Shown piece by piece: positions 20,748 through 28,331 of a stretch of 64,000 nucleotides of DNA. Position numbers and translations under genes: made by a program. Each line of letters begins with the position of its first letter. Within the stretch, counting starts at the first letter, position 1. Under the pieces are notes generated by a model. It did not search any database and was not told where the DNA came from. It was given only the letters and a program-made list of their open reading frames with translations. The DNA comes from DATKDF01 sp963752045 (lineage in GTDB: Bacteria; Acidobacteriota; Vicinamibacteria; Vicinamibacterales; SCN-69-37): positions 1 to 64,000 of the forward strand of contig CAVVWN010000005.1 of assembly GCA_963752045.1 (NCBI GenBank). Direction: 5' to 3'.

Positions 20748-21097
20748 CGGTCGCCTGGCTCGTGCGACCATGTCCAGGTCTCTGCCGGCCGCCCGTTGAC
20801 CGAATACCGCATCGTGACCGTCGACCGTTCGTGGCGCCCGTACGTCCGGGCGTGCTGCATGAGGAGGTCCTTCACGTTCTGGATGGCGTGCGCCTCCCAG
20901 CCGTTTGCGGGGATGCCGAAGCGGCGCGCGACGGCGTCCGGGGCGAGCGGGACGCCGTCGACCTCCACGGCCATCATGTAATGTACCTGGGCCGTATGCG
21001 GGGCCCAGCTGAACCAGCGGGCCTCGGAAAACTGCGAGGTCACGACGAGCAGGACCTGCGCGCAGAGAAACGTGGTGGCGAGAAACACCCGCAGCAT
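20744..21097 (-). CDS. Small membrane-anchored protein, partner of the HTTM-like gene
   Basis: A 117-residue protein with one N-terminal hydrophobic segment (LRVFLATTFLCAQVLLVVTS) and a soluble domain rich in His and Arg. I do not recognise a family. The gene directly precedes and overlaps the HTTM-like gene, so a shared membrane function is likely (inference). It is divergent from 21149, with 51 bases between them. Confidence 0.7.
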   Translation of the reverse strand: MLRVFLATTFLCAQVLLVVTSQFSEARWFSWAPHTAQVHYMMAVEVDGVPLAPDAVARRFGIPANGWEAHAIQNVKDLLMQHARTYGRHERSTVTMRYSVNGRPAETWTWSHEPGDR

Positions 21098-21148
21098 GAT
21101 GGGCGTAAATGCTACCGCACGTGATTTTTCGAGGGATGGGGCAACGAC

Positions 21149-21406
21149 ATGGGTGATGCCGGCGAAGGCCTGATCGACACCGATTCACGCATTCAGGAGC
21201 GGCTCGACCAGCTCGAACATGAGCGGTCCGAGCGCCGTCTGGGACCGCCACCCGACCCCGAGGCGGTCCGGGCGCTCGAATCGTTGCGCCTGGCGCGGGC
21301 GGACCTGGTCCGCCAGCTCGAAGGCGCCTCGCACAAGGCCCGCCGCGCCGCGCTCGAGCAGGCCCTGGCCGACATCGACGCGCGGATCGGCGCGCTCGAC
21401 GGCTGA
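21149..21406 (+). CDS. Small coiled-coil protein of unknown function
   Basis: An 85-residue hydrophilic protein with heptad-like helices (SRIQERLDQLEHERSERR and the C-terminal RRAALEQALADIDARIGAL). There is no signal peptide or known motif. It sits alone between the HTTM-like pair and the ADOP permease. Confidence 0.6.
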   Translation: MGDAGEGLIDTDSRIQERLDQLEHERSERRLGPPPDPEAVRALESLRLARADLVRQLEGASHKARRAALEQALADIDARIGALDG

Positions 21407-21473
21407 GCGGACCAGACGCGCACCGGGTTAACCATCGCGGGCCTCCGCGCGTGATCGTAGCGAGGTCCCGACC

Positions 21474-23936
21474 ATGGATGCGTTCTTTCGACAGGCCCGG
21501 CAGGCCGTCCGCCAACTTGCCCGCGCGCCGCTGTTCACGCTGACGGCCGTGCTCTCACTCGCCGTCGGCATCGGCGCCAACACCGCCATCTTCACTGCCG
21601 CAAACGCCATCTTCTTCGCCCCCACGCCGGCCGTGCGCGACATGGATCGGCTGGTCGATATCGGACGCTCGACCGACGGGCAGGGGTTCGACACCGTGTC
21701 GTTCGGCACCTACAGGGAGCTCGGCGATTGCTCGTCGGTCTTCGACGGCGTCTACGCGATGCGTCTCGAGCCGCAGGCGTTCTCGATGTCGGAACGCGAC
21801 GCCGGCGCCGAACGCATCTATGGCACGCAGGTGAGCGCGAGTTACTTCGACGTGATTGGCGTCGAGCCGGCGCTCGGCACCGTCTTCCGGAGCGAAGAAG
21901 AGCAGCTCGGCGTGCCGTTGCGCAAGGTCGTGCTGACGCACGCGTTCTGGCAGTCCCGCTTCGGGGGGCGCCCGGAGGTCGTGGGTCAGGAGCTGATCCT
22001 CAACGGCGACCCGTTCGTCATCGTCGGTGTCGGACCCCGGGGGTTCTCCGGAACGTCGGTGCTCCAGCCGAACGTATGGGTTCCGCTCACGGCGTACGCA
22101 CGCGGGATGCCCGGGGACGAGACCCTGCGCGGCCAGCGCAACGTGTGGCTCATGATGGGCGCCCGGCTGGCCGACGACGTCTCGATCGACGAGGCCCAGG
22201 CCGGTCTCGACGCGTTCGTCGCCGATCTCAGGCGCGACTATCCGGACGTTTACGAGCGGGTGGATCTGGTCGCGGCGCCGGCGAGCCGGGTGCCGGGTGT
22301 TGGTCGAGAGTACATTGCGCCGTTTCTCGGCATGCTGCTCGGCGTGACCGGGCTGCTGCTGCTCGTCACGTGCACGAACCTGGCCGGCCTGCTGCTGTCG
22401 CGCGCCGCGTCCCGATCGCGGGAAGTGGCGGTTCGGCTGGCGCTGGGGGCGTCGCGCGGGGCGCTCGTCGGCATGCTCATGGCCGAAACGCTCGTTGTGT
22501 TCGGCCTCGGCGCCGCCGCCGCGCTCGTCATTGCGACCTGGATTTCGCACGGCCTTGCCGGCGTCGTGTCGTCGCTGCCGCTCCCGATGTCGATCGACGT
22601 GTCACTCGACTGGCGTGTGCTCGCCTTCACGGCCGGCGTCTCTCTGCTGGCGGCGTGCCTGACGGGTGTGCTGCCGGCGCTCCAGAGCTCGCGCGCCGAC
22701 CTTGTGCCCGACCTCAAGGCCGACGCGGGCGCGCCCCGACGGCAGCGCCTGCGCCAGGTGTTCATCGCGGCGCAACTGGCGGCGAGCCTCGTGCTCATCG
22801 TGACGGCGGGCCTCTTTCTCCGCGCGCTCGGTGCGGCCGGCGAGGTGGAACCCGGTTTCGACGTCGACCCGATCGAGGTCGTGACGCTCGACCTCGCGCT
22901 CGGCGGGTACACGGACGCGGAATCACCGGCTGCGGCCGACGAAATCCGCACGAGGCTGGCCGCCATTCCCGGCGTCGAGATGGCGGGCGTAAGCCGCATG
23001 GTGCCGCTCGATGGCGGCGGGATGGGGTTGGGCGCTCTGCGGCCGGCCGGGTCGACGGGTGTCGAATCGCTCATCGACACCGACTGGAACGTGGTGTCGC
23101 CCGAGTACTTCGAGACGCTCGGCATCCCAGTCGTTCGCGGTCGGGGATTCACGCCGGCCGACCGCGCCGATGCGCCCATCGTGGCGATCGTCAACGAACG
23201 GCTGGCCCAGATGACGTGGCCCGGCGAGGAGCCGATTGGCAAGGAGCTCGAGAACGGCGACTTCAGACCCGGTCGGGAGGACACGATCCGGACGATCAGG
23301 GTGGTCGGCGTCGCGCGCGGCGGCAAGTACCGCTGGCTCGGAGAGCCGCCCGCGCCGTTCATCTACCTGCCGTACGCGCAGGAGCCGATGCGTGACGTCA
23401 ACGTGCTGTTGCGTCGCGCCGGTGGGGCAGGCGGCCTCGCGCTGCAGACGGCGGTGCGCGACGAGCTGCGGTCGTTCAATGCCAGCCTGCCGCTCGTGCG
23501 GATGCAGCCGCTCCGAAGCTACGCCGACCTCGGCCTGCTGCCGCAGCGTCTGGCGGCGTCGATTGCCGCCTCGCTGGGTGTGCTCGCGCTCGTGCTCGCC
23601 GGCATCGGCGTCTATGGCGTGACGGCGTTCGCCGTGGCGAGCCGGACGCGCGAGATTGGCGTGCGCATGGCGCTCGGCGCGGACCGCGCGCGCGTCATGC
23701 GCCACGTGCTCTGGCAAGGCGCGCGCCCAGCCATCATCGGCGGCGCCGTCGGCGCGGTCCTCGCGCTCGGCGTGACGCAGCTCATCGTCGGGTTCCTCTT
23801 CGGTGTTTCGCCAGTCGACCCGGTGACCTACGTTACGACGGTTGTCGCGCTCGGCGCCGTCACGCTCGTGGCCACGGCCGTGCCGGCCAGGCGCGCCGCT
23901 GCTGTTGATCCGCTTACGGCGCTCAGGGCGGAGTAG
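21474..23936 (+). CDS. ABC transporter permease, ADOP type
   Basis: An 820-residue protein with the duplicated MacB core/FtsX layout. TM1 is near 20-42 (TAVLSLAVGIGANTAIF), the first FtsX block near 280-420 (TCTNLAGLLLSRAASRSREV), and the final FtsX block at about 700-815 with VASRTREIGVRMALGA and a RRAAAVDPLTALRAE tail. No ATPase partner is adjacent. It is the same family as 16521-18944 but clearly diverged from it, so it is a paralogue rather than a recent copy. The first 670 bases lie in the inverted repeat; the rest is unique sequence. Confidence 0.9.
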   Translation: MDAFFRQARQAVRQLARAPLFTLTAVLSLAVGIGANTAIFTAANAIFFAPTPAVRDMDRLVDIGRSTDGQGFDTVSFGTYRELGDCSSVFDGVYAMRLEPQAFSMSERDAGAERIYGTQVSASYFDVIGVEPALGTVFRSEEEQLGVPLRKVVLTHAFWQSRFGGRPEVVGQELILNGDPFVIVGVGPRGFSGTSVLQPNVWVPLTAYARGMPGDETLRGQRNVWLMMGARLADDVSIDEAQAGLDAFVADLRRDYPDVYERVDLVAAPASRVPGVGREYIAPFLGMLLGVTGLLLLVTCTNLAGLLLSRAASRSREVAVRLALGASRGALVGMLMAETLVVFGLGAAAALVIATWISHGLAGVVSSLPLPMSIDVSLDWRVLAFTAGVSLLAACLTGVLPALQSSRADLVPDLKADAGAPRRQRLRQVFIAAQLAASLVLIVTAGLFLRALGAAGEVEPGFDVDPIEVVTLDLALGGYTDAESPAAADEIRTRLAAIPGVEMAGVSRMVPLDGGGMGLGALRPAGSTGVESLIDTDWNVVSPEYFETLGIPVVRGRGFTPADRADAPIVAIVNERLAQMTWPGEEPIGKELENGDFRPGREDTIRTIRVVGVARGGKYRWLGEPPAPFIYLPYAQEPMRDVNVLLRRAGGAGGLALQTAVRDELRSFNASLPLVRMQPLRSYADLGLLPQRLAASIAASLGVLALVLAGIGVYGVTAFAVASRTREIGVRMALGADRARVMRHVLWQGARPAIIGGAVGAVLALGVTQLIVGFLFGVSPVDPVTYVTTVVALGAVTLVATAVPARRAAAVDPLTALRAE

Positions 23937-23950
23937 CGGGGCGCCCCCCG

Positions 23951-24652
23951 TCAGTTCGTTCTGATCTGCAGCGAGCGCACGATGCGCGCGAGCGTGTCGA
24001 TCTCGTCGGGGGATGGCGCGCTGGTCCGGGCGCGGACGACGTGGAACGCGGAATACGGCTCGTCGAGGAAGCGGACGGCGCCGAAGATGTGCTGGCGGGC
24101 CGAGGCGGATCCGCTCTCGAAGGTCGCCAGCTTGTGAAAGGTCGCCACCCGGCCGTCCACCTCGCAGCCCACGACCTCGGGATCGATGTTGCGCATCCGG
24201 TCGAGCGCTCGGGCTGCTTCGCGCAGCGTGGCCGGGAGCCCGGGCGCGGCGGCCACGTGGTCGGCGTCGCCGAGAATCTGGCAGAACGTGGCCGGTGTCA
24301 CGACGGGCCGACCGGCCTCGATCTCCGCGCGCAGGGCTTCAGGCACGACTTCGAGCGCGATCGGGTCGTACAGGCCGCCGAGTGCCTGCACGTCCAGCAC
24401 GACGGGCCCGCGCGAGAGCACTGCCTCACCGCCGATGCCCTGCAGTCCGCTGAATCGAACGGCCGCCACGCGATCGCCGAACCCGTCGTTGGTGCCCGGA
24501 CCCGGAGTGCCGAAGGCGCGCGGATAGCTGAACGTGAAGCGACCCTCGGAGTCCTGATAGGTGGCCCAGGCCGGGTCCTGCGTGGTGGTACCCGCGGCAG
24601 CGGTCACGACGGCCGAGACGAGCAGTGACAGGATGGCGCGCACCACTTCCAT
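23951..24652 (-). CDS. Secreted protein of unknown function
   Basis: A 233-residue protein with a signal peptide (MEVVRAILSLLVSAVVTAAAG). The mature part begins with a phrase seen in PsbP/DUF1795-like lipoproteins (YQDSEGRFTFSYPRAFG), and its last part (FGAVRFLDEPYSAFHVVRA, then DEIDTLARIVRSLQI) fits the same beta-alpha-beta fold. I chose the ATG at 24652 because the signal peptide begins there; upstream codons are in non-coding, GC-rich sequence. It is convergent with the ADOP permease. Confidence 0.65.
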   Translation of the reverse strand: MEVVRAILSLLVSAVVTAAAGTTTQDPAWATYQDSEGRFTFSYPRAFGTPGPGTNDGFGDRVAAVRFSGLQGIGGEAVLSRGPVVLDVQALGGLYDPIALEVVPEALRAEIEAGRPVVTPATFCQILGDADHVAAAPGLPATLREAARALDRMRNIDPEVVGCEVDGRVATFHKLATFESGSASARQHIFGAVRFLDEPYSAFHVVRARTSAPSPDEIDTLARIVRSLQIRTN

Positions 24653-24679
24653 TGGTATCACGTCCGGCCGCCGTATAAT
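24652..24679 (+). promoter_or_regulatory. Promoter of the kinase gene
   Basis: TTGGTA (24652-24657) and a perfect TATAAT (24674-24679) are 16 bases apart. The expected start of transcription is about 8 bases before the ATG at 24694, giving a very short leader. Confidence 0.5.
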
Positions 24680-24693
24680 CTCGGCACCCCACG

Positions 24694-27423
24694 ATGTCGT
24701 TGTCCGCCGGCACACGCCTTGGCCCGTATGAAGTCGTCGCACCCCTGGGCGCCGGCGGCATGGGCGAGGTCTACCGCGCGCGCGACACGACGCTCGACCG
24801 CGACGTCGCGCTGAAGATCCTGCCCGAGTCGTTCGCAAGCGACCCGGACCGCCTGATGCGGTTCGAGCGCGAGGCGAAGGCGCTCGCCTCGCTCAATCAC
24901 CCGAACATCGCGCACATCCACGGCCTCGAGCAGGCCGGCGGCGTGCGCGCGCTCGTAATGGAGCTGGTCGAAGGCGAGGACCTGTCGGCGCGGATAGCGC
25001 GCGGGCCCTTGCCACTTGATGAAGCGCTCCCCATCGCGCGCCAGATCGCCGAAGCCCTCGAGGCCGCGCACGCCGCGGGCATCGTTCATCGCGACCTCAA
25101 GCCGGCCAACATCAAGGTCAAAGACGACGGCACGGTGAAGGTCCTGGACTTTGGGTTGGCGAAAGCCCTCGACACCGGACCCCCGGACCCCCGGACCGTC
25201 GGACCCCCGGACCCCCGGACCGTCGGACCCCCGGACCCTCGGACCCTCGGACCCACCCAGACCTCCCCCGCGCTGACCGCGATGGGCATGATCCTGGGCA
25301 CGGCCGCCTACATGTCGCCCGAGCAGGCCAAGGGCAAGCCGGTCGACAAGCGCGCCGATATCTGGGCGTTCGGCGTCGTGCTCTTCGAGATGCTCTCGGG
25401 GCGGCGGATGTTCGACGGCGAGACGATCTCGGAAACGATCGCCGCCGTTCTCATGAAGGACCCCGACTGGAGCGCGCTGCCGTCGGCCGTTCCCGTCACG
25501 GTGCGCCGGCTGCTCGAGCGGTGTCTCACGCGCGATCCCAGGAATCGGCTCCAGGACATCGGCGAAGCGCGGATCGCGCTGCAGGACCTGGCGGCAGGGA
25601 ACGCCGGCGTCGCCGACGTCGCCCCGATCGGGCCGGCGCCACGCTCGAAGCGGCCGGTGTGGTCGTGGCTCGCGGCGGGCGGGCTCATCGGTCTGGTCGC
25701 CGGATGGGCCGTGTTTTCGTTTCTCGGTTCGCCGCTGCCGCTGACCGAAGCAACGGCCGTCATGCGCGTGACGGTTCCGGCATTCGCGGGACCCGAGAGC
25801 ATCCTGAATCTCGCGCCGGCTCCCGACGACCGCTACGTCGTCTACGAAGGCAACACGGGCGGCGTGCCCATGCTCTACCTGCACGATTTCGAATCCGGAG
25901 AGGCCCGGCCGATTGCAGGCACGGCGGGCGGGAGCGGCCCGTTTCTATCCCCTGACGGGCAGTGGCTCGGGTTTCACAGGGGAGGGGAGCTCCTGAAGGT
26001 CCGCCTTGCCGGCGGCGACGCGATCAAAATCTCGGAGACGCCCGTCAATTTCCCCGGCGCGGTCTGGGCACCGAACGGCACCATCATCTTCCCGCCCGGC
26101 TGGCTGCAGGGGCTCTCGAGCGTGTCGGCCGACGGCGGGCAGCCCGTCCAGTTGACGACTCTCAATACCGATGCCGGCGAGAAGGGCCACTGGTGGCCGA
26201 GGCTGCTTCCCGACGGGCGGCACGCGCTCTTCACCGTCTGGAACGCCGGCGCAGGCCTGATCGACTCCGAGATTGCCGTGCTCGACCTCGACACGGGTGA
26301 GTACCGCAAGCTCGTTCGCGGCGCCGATGCGTGGTTCCTCCCGCCGGGGCACCTCGTCTACTACCACGCCGGCACCTACCAGGCGATCGCCTTCGATCCG
26401 GACACACTGGAGGTCGCCGGCGATCCGGTTCCGGTGCTCGAAGACGCGACCGATCTCATGCCGCAGGGGACCTCCGAGACCGGTCTGGCGATATCGAATG
26501 GAGGGACGCTCTACTACCTCACTCGACAGATCATTCCTCCGACCCGGCTTGCCATCGTCACGCCGGGAGCTGCCCCGGAGATGCTGCCGTTTCCCGCGCG
26601 TGCGATCACGAGCGTCGCGGTGTCGCCAGGCGGCAGAACGATCGCGGCGAGCAGCCTCGAGTCCGGCGTGCACCGCATCCGCTTGCTGGATCTGCTGAGC
26701 GGGGCTGACGAACGGCTCGAAATCAGCGGCAGCAACTGGGATCCGTACTGGAAGCCCGACGGCATCGGCTTCGGGTTCCTGAGCATGCGCAAGGGCGACT
26801 TCGACCTCTACTTCAGGGACGTCGCCGCCGATGGGGCCGAGCAGCCGATTCGGATCGCGCCCACCGACGAGTTCCCGCACGGGTGGTCGACCGACGGCGA
26901 GAGCTTCCTCTTCGTCGAGACACAGGCCGACGGCACGCAACCGCTCAAGGCGCTGAAGCTGGATGGATCGAACACCGAGTCCACCATCATGCCGGCTACT
27001 CACGATGCCAATGCCGTCGTGATATCTCCCGACGGTCGCTGGATTGTCTACGATGCGGCGCGGGACGGGCGGGCGAACGTCTACGTGCGGCCGTATCCGG
27101 GACCCGGCGTCGAAGTGCGTGTGTCAGCCGACGGAGGCCGGCAGCCCGCATGGTCGCCCGACGGCACCGAGATCTACTACGTCCGCAGGGATGCCATCGT
27201 CGCCAGCACGTACACCGTTGCAGAGGGTCGATTCCAGCCGGGAGCCGCCGAGGTCCTCTTCGCCTCTCCGCTCCTTGCTCAGCACGCCTTCGAGCAACCG
27301 CTCGCCGTGCTCGGCCGGCGCCGCTTCCTTGTCGTGCTGCTCGAGGAGGAGCCCGACGCTCCACACATGAATGTCGTTCTCAACTGGAGCCGGCAACTCG
27401 CCGCGCGCGTGGCCGGTCGATAG
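24694..27423 (+). CDS. Serine/threonine protein kinase with TolB/PD40 propeller
   Basis: A 909-residue receptor-like kinase of the PknB type. The kinase domain covers about 8-290: glycine loop LGAGGMGEVYRA, catalytic VHRDLKPANI near 132, DFGLA near 152, and MSPEQAKG as the APE equivalent. One transmembrane helix lies at about 325-350. The extracytoplasmic part (about 360-900) is a beta-propeller of TolB/PD40-type blades (SPDGRWIVYDA, WSPDGTEIYYV). This layout is very common in Acidobacteriota. The activation loop holds three copies of an eight-residue repeat encoded by a DNA tandem repeat. The ligand and phosphorylation targets are unknown. Confidence 0.93.
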   Translation: MSLSAGTRLGPYEVVAPLGAGGMGEVYRARDTTLDRDVALKILPESFASDPDRLMRFEREAKALASLNHPNIAHIHGLEQAGGVRALVMELVEGEDLSARIARGPLPLDEALPIARQIAEALEAAHAAGIVHRDLKPANIKVKDDGTVKVLDFGLAKALDTGPPDPRTVGPPDPRTVGPPDPRTLGPTQTSPALTAMGMILGTAAYMSPEQAKGKPVDKRADIWAFGVVLFEMLSGRRMFDGETISETIAAVLMKDPDWSALPSAVPVTVRRLLERCLTRDPRNRLQDIGEARIALQDLAAGNAGVADVAPIGPAPRSKRPVWSWLAAGGLIGLVAGWAVFSFLGSPLPLTEATAVMRVTVPAFAGPESILNLAPAPDDRYVVYEGNTGGVPMLYLHDFESGEARPIAGTAGGSGPFLSPDGQWLGFHRGGELLKVRLAGGDAIKISETPVNFPGAVWAPNGTIIFPPGWLQGLSSVSADGGQPVQLTTLNTDAGEKGHWWPRLLPDGRHALFTVWNAGAGLIDSEIAVLDLDTGEYRKLVRGADAWFLPPGHLVYYHAGTYQAIAFDPDTLEVAGDPVPVLEDATDLMPQGTSETGLAISNGGTLYYLTRQIIPPTRLAIVTPGAAPEMLPFPARAITSVAVSPGGRTIAASSLESGVHRIRLLDLLSGADERLEISGSNWDPYWKPDGIGFGFLSMRKGDFDLYFRDVAADGAEQPIRIAPTDEFPHGWSTDGESFLFVETQADGTQPLKALKLDGSNTESTIMPATHDANAVVISPDGRWIVYDAARDGRANVYVRPYPGPGVEVRVSADGGRQPAWSPDGTEIYYVRRDAIVASTYTVAEGRFQPGAAEVLFASPLLAQHAFEQPLAVLGRRRFLVVLLEEEPDAPHMNVVLNWSRQLAARVAGR
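25177..25254 (+). repeat. 24-bp tandem repeat inside the kinase activation loop
   Basis: Units at 25177-25200 and 25201-25224 are identical, 25225-25248 is a near copy, and a 6-base partial unit follows. The frame is kept, and each unit encodes GPPDPRTV or GPPDPRTL (residues 162-185). Confidence 0.9.
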
Positions 27424-27442
27424 GCTCGCACCCGCGCGGCCT

Positions 27443-27769
27443 TCAGAGTGCGAGCCAGCCCCGCAAGGCTTCGTCGACGGCTGCCAATTCGGCGAGTTCG
27501 AGGTGTCCAATCCGCCGGCCTATGGCCTCTCGCGGTACGCTGACGATCTTGTCGGCCATCACCTGCGACGGCGCCGACAGGCCGGTCCGGCTGCCCGGCG
27601 GCAGTGCGATGCGGAAGAGCGGTGCGTCGATGACGTCGGACGTGATTGGGCACACCGTGATGCTCGCGTGCACGTCGTTGTAGTGGTCTGCCTGCACGAT
27701 CAGGGCCGGTCTCGGCTTGCTCGTGTAGGCGCCGCGCGTGGCGACGATGACCACGTCGCCGCGGCTCAC
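27443..27769 (-). CDS. mazF: MazF/PemK-type endoribonuclease toxin
   Basis: A 108-residue protein with the MazF start MSRGDVVIVATRG and the KPRPALIVQAD strand, then TVCPITSD and LPPGSRTGLSAPSQVMADKI. The Arg of the KPRPALIV loop and the Ser/Thr of the CPITS loop correspond to the catalytic area of MazF mRNA interferases. Its start overlaps the stop of the upstream antitoxin gene by 4 bases, so the toxin is translated behind its antitoxin. Such toxins cut mRNA at short sequence motifs when the antitoxin is lost. Confidence 0.9.
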   Translation of the reverse strand: MSRGDVVIVATRGAYTSKPRPALIVQADHYNDVHASITVCPITSDVIDAPLFRIALPPGSRTGLSAPSQVMADKIVSVPREAIGRRIGHLELAELAAVDEALRGWLAL

Positions 27770-28023
27770 TGCCAGCCTCGAAGGTCGGCGGCATCGACGA
27801 CAAACTCGAGCGCGTCCATCTCAGAGGCCCGTTCGGAAGCCAGCTGCGACTGACGCCTGGCCTCGGCGTCCGGGTCTGCGAGTGGCTCCGACGACAGCGC
27901 CGCGTCGAGGAGTCGCCGTGCGACATCACTGCGCGTGCGCCGCTGCCGGCGAGCCTCCCGGGCCAGCCGGCGACCGAGGTCCCGGGGGACGCGAATCGTG
28001 AGCACCTCTGAGGGCTTCGGCAT
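27766..28023 (-). CDS. Ribbon-helix-helix antitoxin of the MazF-type toxin
   Basis: An 85-residue protein. The N-terminal part (EVLTIRVPRDLGRRLAREA, then RTRSDVARRLLDAAL) is a ribbon-helix-helix DNA-binding domain. The C-terminal acidic tail (DALEFVVDAADLRGW) is a plausible toxin-binding segment. It is the first gene of a two-gene operon. A perfect palindrome 16-30 bases upstream of its start is the likely autoregulatory operator. Confidence 0.85.
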   Translation of the reverse strand: MPKPSEVLTIRVPRDLGRRLAREARRQRRTRSDVARRLLDAALSSEPLADPDAEARRQSQLASERASEMDALEFVVDAADLRGWQ

Positions 28024-28038
28024 CGGCGGTCACCTGTG

Positions 28039-28053
28039 TGTATACAGTATACA
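28039..28053. promoter_or_regulatory. Palindromic operator of the MazEF-type operon
   Basis: TGTATAC-A-GTATACA is a perfect 7+1+7 palindrome just upstream of the antitoxin start at 28023. On the minus strand it contains TATACT, which can serve as the -10 box, so a bound RHH antitoxin would block transcription. Confidence 0.65.
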
Positions 28054-28165
28054 TCCAGGCCCGCTGGCGGCAGCCTCATCCGGTGTCGCTGGAGTGGCAC
28101 GCGGCTCGGCGCAGCCCGCTCACCGACCTGCGCTAGCGGTTTGCAGTTCCCTGTAGCGGCACGGG

Positions 28166-28245
28166 TGGGGGAGATTTGCACAGGAGGGGGACGGGTCTTG
28201 CTCGCGCAAGCGAGACCCGTCCCCCTCCTGTGCAAATCTCCCCCA
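28166..28245. repeat. 80-bp hairpin with 33-bp perfect arms
   Basis: Arms 28166-28198 and 28213-28245 are exact reverse complements. The 14 bases between them continue the pairing with mismatches or wobbles. It lies between the MazEF-type operon and the PQQ-like gene. It could act as a terminator or be a dispersed palindromic (REP-like) element. Confidence 0.8.
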
Positions 28246-28268
28246 TCTTCTCGGTTGGCACCTCCGGC

Positions 28269-28314
28269 AAACCGCTTGAGCCGTTTCCGGCCGGCTACAC
28301 GGAAACGGAAACGG
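28269..28314 (+). repeat. Dispersed hairpin repeat, copy A
   Basis: A stretch of about 46 bases that includes the pairing segments CCGTTTCCGG and GGAAACGG. About 30 bases are identical to the reverse strand of 56026-56073. It lies directly before the PQQ-like gene. Confidence 0.75.
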
Positions 28315-28331
28315 CGCTAGTATCGGCGTCC

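Larger units (their letters stand above)
11063..22144. repeat. Arm 2 of a 22-kb inverted repeat (clean copy)
   Basis: This is the mirror copy of 1-11058, and its reading frames are mostly intact. It ends at about 22144 only because the window begins at the matching base of arm 1; the repeat may continue beyond the left edge. The four bases 11059-11062 form the asymmetric centre. Use this arm for annotation. Confidence 0.95.
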
